Of a stretch of 64,000 bases of DNA, positions 23,043-36,217 are shown in pieces. The notes beneath the pieces were generated by a model. The model had not been told where the DNA came from, searched no databases, and worked only from the letters and a program-made list of their open reading frames with translations. Source of the stretch: Dendrocalamus latiflorus (taxonomy: Eukaryota; Streptophyta; Magnoliopsida; Poales; Poaceae); assembly GCA_017311315.1 (NCBI GenBank), contig CM029666.1:2038871-2102870 (forward strand). The letters run 5' to 3'. The position numbers and the translations under genes are program-made. Numbering within the stretch: the first letter of the stretch is position 1; each line of letters starts with the position of its first letter.

Positions 23043-25093
23043 CTAAGAGCGAGTCTGCTTCACATCAGCTTGGCCAGCATCGGGTAAGCCAATGGGCTGA
23101 TACTGAGCTGGCAATGTTGGAGGTGCTGCTGCCTGCGAGTAGAAGACCTGTGCGCGCGTGGGATCAGCATACTCATACCCAAAGTTGCCTGCCATGGTCG
23201 CTCCAGGTTGCGGCACGGGATGGTGGTGGGATTGAATAACATGATGGTAGCCCATCCCAGCGTATGCAGGCGTTGTAGTAGGCACTGGTGCAGGGGCAGC
23301 GGCTGCAGCAGTTCGGTACAAACCAGGTTGCTGCAATTCAGGCTTCACAGCCATCTGAGGGATCGGCATGGTTGGCTTTGGCACGGTGTCAGCAAGGGTG
23401 GGAGGCGGCACAGCGGCTGCAGCACCAGCAGGAACGCTATACGGCTGAGGCGCATTCTGACGCATAGGAATGTAGTACATGCCAGTATTTGGGTCGAATG
23501 CGTGCGACTGCTGTTGCGGCTGTGGCACGGGCTGCGGTGCTGGCTGAGGGACAGGATGGTGGTAATAGGATTGGATTGGAATGTACGTGCCAGTGGCTGG
23601 GTTGTGAATGAAATGCTGATTCCCCGCTGTGACATACTGCTGTGGAGCCGGCGGCTGCGGCTGGGGCGGTGGGGGTTGCTGCTGTGGTGGCGGCGCATGC
23701 ATCTGCGCGTAGACATATCCAGCTGGGGGCTGTGCGGCGGCGGCTGCTGCAGCAGCATCTGGAGCTGGCACTGGGACGCGATAGCTGGCAGCATCGGCAC
23801 CCACCGGAATGTCTCGCCTCAATTCGCTTGGAGGCGACCTATCATTGTAGTACATGGCCCTGAAACATTTGATCGAACACATGGCCGGCATAAGGTTTCC
23901 TTCTATTGCGTAATCCCAGCACAATAGGTTAAAAATTGCTCGTATTTACGCTACCTGTTGGTGGGGTCGGCGACAGGTGGAACCTCTGGCCTTGGTGGCT
24001 GCGGCTTCCGACCTCCGCCGCCGTGATCGGACTTGTCGTCATCGGAGAACACTCGGCTGGACGCCTCCGAGGGCGAGATGCTGGCCATTGGCACCGCCAT
24101 GGCGGGGATCGGCACCTGCGGAGGTGGTTGCGTGTATCCTACTACAGGCGGCACCGGCTGCTCGGAGATCCCCATCTGGGCGAAGTGATCCTCCAAGGCA
24201 GCTGGTGGCGCGACGCGGCCGTCAGGCGGGCGATCCTCGGGCCGCACCCGTATCGGCGGCAGATTCGATAGCGACGGCGCCGAAGACGTCGATCCGAACG
24301 AGGAGTTCTTGTCCAGCATCGGCGAGTCGGGCACCGACTGAACGTCGTGCGGGTGCCTCCCCGCGGCAGCGGCCGCAAGCTTCTGCTGGTTGGCGCGCTG
24401 GTCCTCCGCTGGACCGGAGTTAGCCACCCCGCCGCGTGAGTGCGTGGAGGAGTCGTCCTCGAGGCCGAGGAGGCAGTTGACGGAGGCGGAGTCGGTGGAG
24501 ATCCTCCGTGGGATGCTGTCGAGCGAGCCGGAGATGGCGCTGTTGAGGGCATCGACGAACCAGTTCTCGGAGTTGGAGGAGTCGTCGAGTAGGGAGCCGA
24601 GAGAGGAGGAGGACTCGGGCTTGGCCGGGAAGAGGAAGAGACGGATCCGAGAGGTGCGGGAGGAGCCGCCGCCGGAGGAGGCGGCGGCGATGCGGTCGTA
24701 CTCGTCGACGAGGTTGTCCAGGTCCTCGTCGGTGGAGACGGAGATGAGGGAGTCGAGGTCCTCGTTGGGGAGCTGGTACTTGAGGGTGAAGGGGCGGCCG
24801 CCGAGGAGCGAGCGCGAGAGCCGCGCGTGGACGTCGGCGAGAGTGGTGTTCCGGTCAACGGCCACTATCCGGGTCTCCCCGTTGAGGTAGCAGAGCGACT
24901 TGTCGGTCGGCCGCGGCACGATACGGCCGCCGAAGCTGCACATGAGGCGCATCCGCCCGCCCCCCGCCGCCGCGGACGGGAAGGGCTCGTCCCACGAGTC
25001 GCCTCCGCGGCTGCGCGGCGAGGAGTCCGTGGAATCCGGGTAGCCGGGGCCGGGGCCAGGGCCGCCGCCTCCGGCCGGCATCACCGAGTCCAT
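23043..25093 (-). CDS. PB1-domain protein with proline/glutamine-rich C-terminal region
   Basis: Two exons join in frame: 25093-23955 and 23859-23043, 1956 nt, 651 aa, with a 95-bp GT-AG intron. After a Gly/Pro/Ser-rich head, residues about 48-140 form a PB1 (octicosapeptide/Phox/Bem1p) domain. It runs RMRLMCSFGGRIVPRPTDKS, then LCYLNGETRIVAVDRNTTLA, and the acidic STDEDLDNLVDEYD loop that marks the interaction face. PB1 domains mediate protein-protein pairing. The remainder is disordered: a Ser/Asp region, then Pro/Gln/Ala/Tyr-rich sequence with polyalanine and PPPQQQPPPPQPQPP runs and repeated PNTGMYYIP / PATGTYIP motifs. No kinase or DNA-binding domain is seen, so this is the kinase-less plant PB1 group. 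The ATG at 25093 is preferred; frame continues upstream, but that sequence is AT- or purine-rich leader. Confidence 0.92.
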
Positions 25094-26848
25094 GAGGGGA
25101 AGGGAGGGAAGGGATCCCGGGGGGTCTTGGATGAGCTGTTTATGTTTGGGTTTTGGGGGAAGGGGGGCTGTTGGGAATAGGGGTGGGGAATATAAGAGCG
25201 GAGAAAAGGAAAGCAGAGAGAGAGAGGAGGAGGGAAGCGTAGCGAAGGAGGGTGGTGGGCCCCGCCGCAGGAAAGAAATATCGCGAGTTCTGGAGGAGGA
25301 GCGCTGGCTGTTTTGCTCTGCGGCCCGCCGGAAAGAAATATGGGAATTCCTAAGCATCGGACGTTCGATCCCTACGACTTTTTTTTTAATGTTTACAATA
25401 TTTTTCATCTACATTTATAATATATTTTTATCTGTATTTTTAATATTTTTTATTTCGTATATACAACATCAACTTTAGTATTACATATTTTTGTTGTATA
25501 TATTGATTAAAACTATTGCACATATTATCTAAAAATGTCGCATCGAAACATATGATGCGAATACTCACATTGTTCTTTCTTTCTTTGTTGTATATATTAC
25601 TGATAAATATTGTATACATAGACGATAAATGTTATAGATAGAAACAATCACACCGTTCTTCGTTTTTTATTTCAAATATAGCCGAAAATTCTACTCCGAT
25701 TCTCTCTCCTTGGCGCCAACGAAAGTTCTATTTGATTATTCAGCGGCAAGATGTCAAATTTTCAGATGTATTTGTATTTTTTGGCTTCATGAATGAATTT
25801 TTTATGTTGTCTAGGTCTCACGAGTCATGTCATGGGGGGAGAACTAAAACCTGTCCAAGGTTTTCATAGCCTTGAGAAGACCATTCACGCAATCTCTCAA
25901 ACCCTGTGGATCCCCAAGATCACCCAGGATTCTAGAGAAACTAAGCAAAGCCCTAACATCCTTTCTTCTTTTCAAATTCGTCGGATTGATTGGTCTGTTT
26001 GCGACTTTGGGTCAGCTTGAAACGACAAATCCACAAGGTTCACTGCAATCGACATCGAATGATAGAATCGTACTAGTAGATTTTTTTTTAAGCAATGAAC
26101 TAGTGGAAGCCTGCAGGGCAGAACGCCAAAGGAAAAAAAATACAAATGCAAGATCCAAGATTTGTGATTGGTGTTGGACAAGGAGATGCGTTAACCGTCT
26201 CGGGAATTGAACCAGCAGGCTGCCAGACGGATCAAATCAACAAATCAAATCAAATCAAATCAAGTCGATCAGTGAAGGAATGGTGATTCATCTCCGGTTA
26301 CCTCCCTGCCGTTCCAATCGTATCGCTAACTTTTCTCGTTCGGTTACCGAGGGGCGTTCGCATGGGCCACCACGGTCCGTGGCTTTGAATTAAAAAATAA
26401 ATAAATAGTAACGGCTAAAAAAATATTTATAGAAAAGTATGTAAACAGTTAGAAAAGTGACCAAGAGATATATACGTAAGACAAAAATGAAAAAAGTAGG
26501 ATGCGTGATGGTTTCATATCACTTCTTTCTTTATCTTTAAAGCAAAACAAAAATGGAAGAAGTGGAGAAACTTAAATATTTATATTGCCTTTTACCTTCT
26601 TCAAACAAAAGTCAAAAGAGACACCAATATAAACGAGCATAAGTAGAAAGTACTTACAGTCACTCTTTTCTATCCAGATTAAACAGAAGCCAGAAGAGAT
26701 TAATATGAATGGGACCTAAGTAAAGTAGAAAGTGCTCGACATCAACTCTTTTCTGTCCAGATTAATGGTGTAAGTGTAACCCCAGACTGACGTACAGTGC
26801 AGGGCACCTTAAATGCTTGATTTATAAGTAGTAATAGCACTAGTATTC
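25094..26848. other. Promoter and upstream region of the PB1 gene, AT-rich intergenic DNA
   Basis: 25094-25360 is GC/purine-rich leader and proximal promoter, with a weak minus-strand TTATAT box near 25190. 25380-25720 is very AT-rich. 25790-26220 contains short frames with no recognisable product. I see no further gene before 26.85 kb. Confidence 0.45.
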
Positions 26849-26851
26849 TAA

Positions 26852-27148
26852 GAGCAAGTACAACAATGGTCTTATAGCCAAGCTAGTCAGCATTTTTGCT
26901 GATGTGGAGGAGAGAAGAGAGGAGAGCTTGGCTCTCATGCAAGCAACAAGCTGCACACGGGAGCCTATGCAGTGGTGGGTCCAGATAATAAATGTATGTG
27001 AGGAGGAGTAGGAAAGAGAATGTGAGACATGATACCACATAATAATAAAAAAATCTTTTGTAGACAAATAGAAGACATATTATTGTATAACTTGGCTCTT
27101 ATAACTTGGCTTATAGCCAAACACTTGGCTCTATTATTGGACTTGCTC
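26852..27148. mobile_element. Tourist-like (PIF/Harbinger) MITE with TAA target duplication
   Basis: Terminal inverted repeats GAGCAAGTACAACAATGG and GAGCAAGTCCAATAATAG (right end read reversed) bound 297 bp. The direct 3-bp repeat TAA flanks it at 26849-26851 and 27149-27151. Inner inverted words include TATAGCCAAG and CTTGGCTATAAG forms. Confidence 0.8.
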
Positions 27149-27151
27149 TAA

Positions 27152-30100
27152 TAATATACGTCCTTTTATGTTTTTTTTATCGTGTGACGTAGAGGTTAGG
27201 TATCGCGTACAGAATAATACCCAGGTGGAGAAAAGCGAGTTCTTGCGTGGCAAAAGCGTAGGAGAAAACTGAACTAATATACAAAAACGGGCTTTCATTT
27301 TTAATGGTGAAGCGTATATAATCTTAGTTTATGGAGTACGTACGTACGCGACATACGTTCGTGCTCCTCGTTCTTCAAACATGCTTAGGTTAGGAATACT
27401 AGGATGGATGATGATCATCATGATCAATAATAGATTCCTAATTGCTAGTAATTGATCGGCCAACTTGGGTGATGTACGTGCTCGAACGGGAGAGAAAAAC
27501 AATGATATCATGTGGTGAGGTCGTTCCAAATGATAGAGCAGAATGGACACGAGTGAATTGATTAAAAAAAAAACTAAGCTAATGCCAAGACTCAAGGATG
27601 CATGCATCAGGGCATGCAGTGTTTTTCGTCGTCGTTTTTCGACGGATCGATCTACCGGCCCATCCATCCCACTCGTTTGCACGGGATTTGTTTGCCGTCA
27701 CTGGGCAGACGCACGATGGCCCGACCGGACCGCCTTCTGCTTGAAGCGAACGCCTCGGTCGCTGGATCGATCATTTCTCATCCCAAGCCAGCAGAGCCGC
27801 AGATAGATAGATAGATTTCCTGACCGTCCAAGGTCGATCGCCATCGCGGGGCCTACGTGTGCGAGCTGAGAGACGTAACGATTAAACCGGAGGTCGTTTT
27901 CCTCGGGCGCGTACAGTGACGAGCCGGGGTTGGAAGGGCAGGCCGCACAGGCCGGCAACGCGAGAGAGCCAACCAGCGAGCCAACGTCCGCGTCCGCCTG
28001 GAGAAAAAAACGTCGCGTCAGGCGCCCGAACCCCCCGCGCGTCCGCGGGCGCAGGCCTGCCGCGACCGCGACGTTTTCTTTGCGACCCCCGCGCGCGAGC
28101 TAACCGAGGGAAGGATCACGCGAATACCCCCCGTGTACCAGGAAAAATTCTACTGTGCAACAGTTACACAAGAGAGTTTATGTAACTAGCGAAGCAGACG
28201 ATGACACGTGGCACATATGTACTGTAGCAATACTGGAGATGCACTGAACCAGTACTATAGTCCGTACAAAAATTATATTTTAAATTGTTGTTAGATTACC
28301 GGACTGTACAGGAAATATATTTTAAAAATAGCTGCTACATTATTTTGCCACGTGTCATCGTCTGATTCTACTGTGTCACTGTTGCGGCTTTATGTCATAA
28401 GCCAATCCGGGGCTGCCACGTGGGCAAAAATTCACTGTAAAAAGTACTGTAGCAGTACGGAAACAATATTTTTCTTTGTTTTTAATGGCCGTTATAGTGT
28501 ATATTGCCACGTATCATAGTTCTATTGGCTTATTACATCAACTGCCGTTGTATATTAGAATATTTCCCGCTGGTGAGGTGGGCGCGCGCGCGGTCGGGGT
28601 TCCGCTTGCGCGGCGCGCTGCGATGCCTTGCTGTCGCGTGGCCCGGCACGGCATCGTCTCGCTGCCCAGATCGCTTCGTCGGAGCTGCTGCGTGATCCCG
28701 TGAGCTGCACGTAACACAACGTCGCAGTTCACAGCTCGGTTATTGCGTACTCCGTCGGTTGCTGTTGCAACATGCTACGAGCTCGATTCCTGCCGCGATT
28801 AGTATTCTTGTTGAAGGGATCAACAGTGAAAACATAAAACTAATAAATTTCATAAATCTTGAAGCGATATGGTTAGTAGGGGGTAGTGTGTGTTTGCTGA
28901 TCAGATACTACATCTCTGTGCTAAACGTACGTGCGCAGTGCATGCATACCCGGCCGGAGTATGCTGCTACCTAACGTTTCCCTGGTGGCGAATCAGTGCG
29001 AAGCACACCCACTCGATTGCCTAATTAAGCACAGTCCTACCACGTTACTATCGCAAATAGTTTGACGGCCCTTTCATAGTTTCATGCCGTATAAAGAGGA
29101 TTGCGTTAGGAATTTTTCTTTTGGCGAAAGGGGAAAAAAAAAGTAGTCGATTATGCCTATCTGGTTTCGTTTTTGGCTCACCTCTGGAGGAGCAATCAGC
29201 AGCTGATGCAACAACTCTCTTGTTCTCGCTTGAATACCTAGGCAACTCGTATATCAAGTTTGTCACCTACGCATAAAAAGCGAAAGCATACACGGAAAGC
29301 AACTGCATAACTAAATAAGAACCAGGGGCGTATGTACGTATATACAAAGGACAACCCATCGCCATCCGTGTACCCCATGTCCAAAACAAAACACACTTGA
29401 CATCTGCAAGCAAATATCGATCAAATACTCCTGCCTATTTTATTATGGCTATTGGTGAAGCAAAGAGTTGTCGCAAATGAGACTCTCGATGTGCTTTAAA
29501 AATGGTACTTTTCGCTTTTCAGGAGATAAAAAAACCGAAACCCTTTCTTGTGACTCGGCCGCACCCTCAGGAAGACAACGGGATAAGTATTTAATTAAAG
29601 ATTAGACGTTTAATTATCTAAGTGGGAGTGTTGGACGCAGCAAATGCTGCGGTGCAGTTCAACATGACAACATCCCACTTTCACTACTGTAAAGACTGTA
29701 TAATGGATCAAATGTCCCAATTCATAGTTCCAATAAATATCCACTAGGAAACTGCAACTAATAGCTTATCCCAAGAGAACCATCATGAGTATTCAGTAGC
29801 AATCGCCGTATATACCTATCTGGTGTCCAAAATTTCCACAATGGCGACTGGGTGGGGGAACTGTTCAACGTACATATATATAGAGGTCAGCTTCAAAAGT
29901 GACGTCCCTTCTGGCTGAATGACACTACAACTTATTAGCTTTTTTAAGATATTTAATTAAAGAAAAATTAAGAAAAAAAATAAAAAATACACCGTTATAT
30001 CTTCACAGATGATGCAAATGAAAAAGAGGAAAAGAGAGAGAAGCCACGCTAAAAAGTTAACGAAAGTCAAAAGCCATCACTGTGTTGTAACGAGACATAA

Positions 30101-31327
30101 TCATGAATACAAGTGATCAACCGATAGTAGCAGACAGTCCCAACTCCCACAGAGAAATGCTACCACACACCAGTGAGAAGGAGAACCTGGACACACGAAC
30201 TAAGACAACAACATTAGTCAATAGGTGGACTTAATCTACAACGTGATCGAATTACGTTTCAATGAGTGATGGGGATTGGATAGATAATTCGGTTTATATC
30301 TTTTGGTTTTTCTTAAATAAATAAATATGACGATTTCTCTACTGTTGTTTCGAAGTGACTTATCGTAACAATTCTTTTTTTAAATAGCTTATCGTTATCT
30401 GATTATTAAAAAAATATTTATGTTAGAGGTAAAAACTGTGAGGCGCAGTAAAAAAAACCCACCACCCTAACAGGACCAAAGCCTGAAAGGCATGTGGCAT
30501 CAGGGAGGCCCGTTCTTTGCGCTCTCCGATCGCCATCAAACGGTCACAACAACTGCCAGTGCCTCGGTCAAAAGTCGCTGCTCGATAAATAGCCCGGCAA
30601 GTAGTAGCGGTGGTTGGTCTTCATCCTACAATATAGAGACCCAACGCGGCCGGCGAACGGCGATTGAGACCCGCCACCTGCTTCTCCCACGTCCGAGTTT
30701 TTTTCCCTTCTCTTGAGCTGAAACTTACCGGCTGCTTATAATTAGGTGCATGCTGATTTATGGAGGAAATTGTCACATCACGAGACCTCTAGTGTAAGAA
30801 CAATGATCTTTTTATTGCGTTGGCCATTGTTGGGTAAGAAAAGCTCCAGTTTGGTTGAAATGAGTGTCAGAACTCAGAAGTTAGACTCCAGGAAAAATTC
30901 AATAGAAAGTTTCTTGCTGAATGAGAGTGTGTGTGTTGCCGTTGTGAGACAAAGGCTAGAAATATGTAGGAGCCATATTCATCTCCAGTGGTCAGAACGA
31001 AAACAGCGACCGGCGAGGAGCCCATCCCCCGCCTTCGGTGGCCGGATCGGGCGGCGGTGGCGGCCGGTGAGAAGCCCATCCCTGCCCTCCTGGCGACAGA
31101 TCTGGACACGACAACGGCTCTACGACGGCCAGAACAATGGCTGTGGCAGCGAAGCACTCGGTGCGGCGCCTCCGAAGGTGGCCCTCGGCGGCGGCGTCCA
31201 ACACGAGAGACCATTACGGCGGCCTATGGCAGTGACACGTGGCAAGGACAACTTATTTTCTATTCTTTGGTATCCATTCAGCATTTGAGTTCAGTTCCAG
31301 AAAATTTTTTGTTCTCCAATGAATCAA
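27152..31327. other. Intergenic region without a supported gene
   Basis: 27330-28190 alternates AT-rich and GC-rich blocks and has frames on both strands but no domain. 28195-28364 is a foldback (own entry). 28400-30480 is AT-rich with no gene. 30480-30720 looks promoter- or leader-like (GATAAATAG near 30575, CT-rich start), but no convincing coding exon follows. 30990-31220 is GC-rich with open frames on both strands and no recognisable product. Confidence 0.4.
28195..28364. mobile_element. Foldback element whose arms carry a G-box/ABRE
   Basis: CAGACGATGACACGTGGCA at 28195-28213 is perfectly inverted at 28346-28364. ACTGTAGCA and TGCTACA-type words continue the pairing inward, around an AT-rich loop. 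ATTCTACTGTG occurs outside both arms in the same orientation (28147 and 28365), suggesting a duplicated flank or a larger element. Each arm contains GACACGTGGC, a consensus plant G-box/ABRE. Confidence 0.65.
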
Positions 31328-31330
31328 TTA

Positions 31331-31561
31331 GGGCATGTCCAATGGTGATTTATGAGTTAGCTCTAAACATATTATTTCATATTTTAATAGAAGAGAGAGA
31401 AAAGTTAGCTCTTGATCAAGAGCTAGTCTCATACACACATTCCAAGATTATATGAGGATGTCATGTGGGACTATTCATGTTATGAGCTATGTGCTAAAAG
31501 TTAATATCATTGGAGAAGTTAGCTTAGAGCTAGTAACTAGCTCATACCATTGTACATGCCC
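31331..31561. mobile_element. Tourist-like MITE with TTA target duplication
   Basis: The left terminus GGGCATGTCCAATGGT is inverted on the right as ACCATTGTACATGCCC. The 231-bp unit is flanked by TTA at 31328-31330 and 31562-31564, the 3-bp duplication typical of PIF/Harbinger. Inner repeats of GAGCTAG and TTAGCTC occur. Confidence 0.85.
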
Positions 31562-31564
31562 TTA

Positions 31565-34500
31565 TAGGCGTTCTCTCTCCTCCCTTTGAACCGATAAGGG
31601 TATTTGCATGGACTCCTATTTTTTTTCTCGTTGCTTAAAGAAGTCAAAAGTTAATATGAACACATGATCTTTCAAAGCGGCTTCTCTATTTCTCTTGATC
31701 TTGTTTCATTTTGAGGATAAGATAGAGGTCACAGACGTATCACACACCTCACTCCTGTCTCGTACATGTATCTCTCTCACTTTTTCCTACCGCTCGCCCC
31801 CTTCTTGTAAAACACAAATCCTTCATATATTACTATTTATTTTTAACCAAAAACCATCAATTCAGTCAACACAAACACCCCTAAAACAAATTGTGTATGG
31901 CCTAATGGAACCTACAATATCCCTCTACTGAGCATTCATTTACCTAATCTGGCTCGGTAATACACTACTATTTGTCATCTTTTTTTTCTTCTTCTTTGAA
32001 ATCTAACTTATTTTATTGTCATCATGTTTGTTTTCCAAGCGAGATGACAAGGACGCGGGGCCCTCCATCCGACATGGGCCAATCGGATTGGGTGACCTAT
32101 CATGATATCAGCCTACCAACAGATTAGGCCTTGTTTCAAATTGATAGCCCCTCTGGAGCAATTCTACAATTTGCCACCATGCATGCCACAAAGCACTTGT
32201 TTCCGTTCTCGGAAGAAAATAAGTTATTCCATCAACACACAGGACAGGATGAAAGGAATTGTCCACCGAAAAAGATTGTCCCCCTGCTTGTGATTCTTTT
32301 GATGAGATAATTCTCATTATAGGCTTGGATGCACGACGCCATAGCCGTTGACTTCTTTTTCCTTGCTAAATCATATTCATACGACGTTGACATGGATTGG
32401 ATTATATTCCTCCAGCAATTGCTCCCATCTTTGATGCACAGTGCACTCGATCAGTGATAAACCTACCTCTGATGAACCTTGTGGATCACTTAATTAATCT
32501 AGCAGTGTGTGGAGGCGTATGTATGTATGTATGTATGGTGACGAAAGTGACCTCTGTGTTGATGTGTAGACGATGATACAGGGTTACACACACACACACA
32601 CTAGGGGTCCTACGTTCGATACGAGAGCAAATTATCGGACGCCTGGCCTCACTCCCTTGATCAACTCCCTCCTACTTTAGACTCGATCTAGTCGATTTCC
32701 CCTCCACTGCTCTTCCTCTCTCCAAACCTCTCAATCTCTATCCCTAAATCTCTTTCCCACCTGGTGCTCATAATCTCTCCCCCAAGCTGGCGTCGGCAAG
32801 CCCATGCTAGCGATCACCACCCACCACTACCAGTGATTCCTCGCAACATCAAGTTGGGCGCCGCCTTCCCTATCTTTGCATATCTACGCCCATGACTTCC
32901 CTATCACCTTTGCTATTGCTAAGAGCCCACGGGATGACCAGGGAGGGATAGCAGGGAAGCCATGGCTAGTCGAGTTTGACCGCTGCAACCAGCAAGTCCT
33001 CCGTAAGCCCTGCCATGGCTATCCGAGATTTTTCCATTGCTGGTTGCGTCCTCCTCGAGCCCGGCCATATGGCTACCTGGGATCTATCGCTATCGAGCTT
33101 GGCCTCCGTGAGCATTATTGGGACAATCGAACTCCACGACCATGGGTCTCATCGGTGCCGCTGCAACCTCCTCCTCCAATGTGTGTTGCAGCCTCTGTTC
33201 GATTTGTTATAATTACTCTTCTCAATTGTTGCAACAGGTGTTTTTCCTTGCAACGAGTCCTTTTTAAATGTTTGCAGCATGTGGGTTATTTGTTATAGTA
33301 GTTCTATTGATTTGTTGAACAAGAGTACCTATTTTGTTATAGTGGAGTTGTTCGTTTATTGCATCCTTTTATTATGTTCTTTTGTTATTTTAGGATTTCT
33401 GAACTAGTTTGAGAAGTTTATTTGGGATATCTGTGGTGATAGTTTTGTGAATTTGTTACAACTATTTTTTTTGTTGCATTAGAGTTGTTAATTTGTTGCA
33501 CTATTATCTTCTAAAATTGGTCCACTGCTTTTTTAATTTTGTTCCTAATCATCATGTAAACCTGAGCCGTATGTTGAATTTCATTTCTAATACAACTCTT
33601 AATCTCTTGAAATTGTTGAGAGATTAATATTTTTAAATATATTACCAATGTTGTCAGTGTTACTTCAAAATGTTGCATTTATCTATTCTAAATGTTGTGT
33701 ATGTTATTTTCAATTGTTGCACCATCAAAGTGGAGCGTATGATAGGAATATTTCCATCGTACGTCCGTATACTAGTCCTTCCTTTTTCATTTTTTTTAAG
33801 AATTGGCATTAGTAATGTTGTCAACTCCATAGCCTCCATCACAGTAGAGTATCCTATCCTCTGAAGAATCTCCTACGGTATTCACAATTTGGTGGCTCCA
33901 TGATAAGGTCTCAATGTTCCATACATTCCCTATTCACCTCCTTAAATCTATATATGCTGAAGTAATTTAGCATTGCAAGTACATAGTTGGAACTGAAGAA
34001 GGCCAGGTAATTTGATAGAAACTCCACACCCTTGGGCGTCACTTTTGCACAAGTAGGAATTGTTTGCTGTACGCAAATGAGGTTTTGTTTGTCTTAGTAC
34101 ATGAACAATCATGCAATGGTGAGGTGTTGTCGAATATCCAAAGAGCTGTGAGTCCGTGTACTGGCACGTTGTATACAGCTGAGCATTGTTCGTCGTCAAG
34201 CACTATTTATCCACAGTTCTACTCAAAAAGATTGGGTCACCTGTACCACCTAGAGGGTAGAGAGTGCCTTTGGGAAGATGTAGGGACTAGGGAGAGAGGT
34301 TGGGACTCTCTGCATATGGGTATAATCTAAGGAACTATCCACTTTCACTCGTATAATGGGATATATCTGTCGTATCGACCATGGTCCCATTTAAGAACAG
34401 TAGAACTAGTAATTCTATCATGTTATTATACACTCCATAATGAGTATGTAGATTACCTAGGAAATTTCATGGGCGAGATCTCAATTTGACTCAAGGGCAT

Positions 34501-35640
34501 AAAGGATAAGTTTGGCGCATATATTTAGCGTAGTGGAGTGTCGTGTGAAGGTGTGTCTGACCCAACAAATGACTAGGGATACTCTAGTCAAGTGGATGTA
34601 TAATATACGAAAATAGAGGAAAAAGTTATGTACTCTGATTTGGACATCACATCTAAGGAAATACAAAGAACTATTCGCAATAAAAATAAGAGTAGTTATA
34701 GGTAAAGTGGTACAAACATGTGTAGTGCTATATAAACCATAAATTCACATCTGTCTCCTGGAGTGAAGGTTACCCTTATACTCACCATTGCTATTATTCT
34801 CTCTTGTTTTGATACTAGTCAGTCCGGAGTGCTACTAAGCATAAACGATGCCTATGTGGAGAATAGCTATGTTGAGTGGGATGCAGTTGACGCTGAGTAG
34901 TATGATGCATACTACTAGTAAATCATATACGGAGCCTAGGGTATAATAGTATGCTTTTATCTGTAGTTTCAATACTTGTATAATTATTAGCTAGAAGTAT
35001 TCCTGTTTCTCGTGGTATTGCATTAATCAGCCAACCATTTAGCATTGTTAAAGGTTTTAGTCCTACGAGGCAATGTTATTATAGTATTATAGAACAATCT
35101 CTAATTATGTTCTGTTACGACACTCTGATGTGACTTATTAGTCGATAAAATATGATTTTATTTTATTAGGTAATAACTATGTACTGATGTTATTGTCTAA
35201 GTTAGGGATGACACGGGTCGCCACGTGCATCCTTCAAGGATTTAACTCAGGCAACTAGAAAAGGCCTGCAATTAGACAACTTGTTCTACTCTCTGTCTAT
35301 CCTTCCTGCTTCCAGCTAGATCTCAGTATTTTTCTGTGGTGCTAATTATCTCGCCGTCTTCATGAGTTCTGGATTTTGAAGCCTTTGTAGTTTGTAATAT
35401 GTTGGTGCTGGTACAGAAAAAAAAGGCAGCGTGCCACGTCAGAGACGTACGTGTGACGGTGTTCCGCCGGGGGCGGGCAGAGCTTTTCCGTACAGCTGCA
35501 TGCGTGACAGCGTGAGTGCAACGTGGAGGAGTAGGTTGTTTCTTCGCGTGCTAGTTTTCTCTACCCTAAGGGCATATGCAATGTATCACGGAGCTACGAA
35601 AGCAAGTAAGCCGGATCTAGTAGGCTAAAGATGCTTGCAA
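31565..35640. other. Non-coding region, probably decayed repeats
   Basis: 32518-32537 is a (GTAT)n and 32585-32601 an (AC)n microsatellite. 32700-33250 is moderately GC-rich with short frames and no domain. 33230-33730 is rich in TTGTTGCAAC-like words, common in decayed grass transposons. 33900-35200 has no frame of note and looks like a non-coding retroelement relic, but no terminal repeats are found. No gene is called. Confidence 0.4.
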
Positions 35641-35654
35641 TGTTTAGACATGCT

Positions 35655-35880
35655 CTAAACGGTTTCTGTTTCTGCTTTTTAGAAATATATTAGTTTCTTA
35701 ATTTTAGTTTTCTGTCTTTTTAAGTTTTTTTAGCTTTTTAGCTTTTATTTTTTTCTCTATCCTTTTGCATTATTCGTGGAGATACAATGGTGTTTTTTTA
35801 TATTTTCTTATTTTTTTAATTATTCACTAACAGTCATTACAGTGCGTTTTAAATTTAAAACTAACAGTTAAAAACTAGTT
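35655..35880 (+). mobile_element. MITE, family B (diverged)
   Basis: T-rich left arm (TTTCTGTTTCTGCTTTTTAG, TTTTTTTAGCTTTTTAGC), a centre TTTTGCATTATTCGTGGAGATA like the TTTGCATTATACGAGATGGG of the copy at 58703, and an A-rich right arm AACTAACAGTTAAAAACTAG. Confidence 0.55.
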
Positions 35881-35881
35881 A

Positions 35882-36054
35882 GAGCAAGTTTAATAGAAGA
35901 GGTGACTGCCACCTCTAGGTCCTCGTATGATGTGCTAGATGTCACTCTTGTAGAGGTAGTTAATACAATAAGTTGAGTAGATGTTACCTCTACTAAAGCA
36001 CTCAAACATTTAATATTTCGCTAGAGGCGACCCTAACCCTTATTGTACTTGCTC
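35882..36054. mobile_element. Tourist-like MITE sharing termini with the copy at 26852
   Basis: GAGCAAGTTTAATAGAAG on the left and TTATTGTACTTGCTC on the right are inverted and match the GAGCAAGT termini at 26852-27148. Interior words differ (GGTGACTGCCACCTCTAGG, GCTAGAGGCGACC), so it is a subfamily. The flanks are TTA and TAA, so the duplication is imperfect. Confidence 0.7.
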
Positions 36055-36059
36055 TAAGA

Positions 36060-36217
36060 ACTAGCATCGCCTCTAAGTCCTCGTATGATGTGCTAGATGT
36101 CACCTCTTGCATGAGGGGCAGTTTGCCTCTCTCTCCTCTTGTCTCTCTCTTCCACATAGGATTGTGTTGACGTGAATTACGCTAGAGGCGACCTAGTCAG
36201 CATCATTGTACTTGCTC
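36060..36217. mobile_element. Second, 5'-truncated copy of the same MITE
   Basis: Repeats AAGTCCTCGTATGATGTGCT, AGATGTCACCTCTTG, GCTAGAGGCGACCTAG and CATTGTACTTGCTC of the preceding copy, but lacks its left terminus. The two copies are head-to-tail, about 6 bp apart. Confidence 0.7.

Noticed and set aside
23208..23927. 239-codon plus-strand frame
   Set aside because: It is the antisense shadow of the proline/glutamine-rich second exon of the PB1-domain gene.
32518..32601. Short direct repeats that could suggest a CRISPR-like or satellite array
   Set aside because: They are simple (GTAT)n and (AC)n microsatellites in a plant nuclear sequence.
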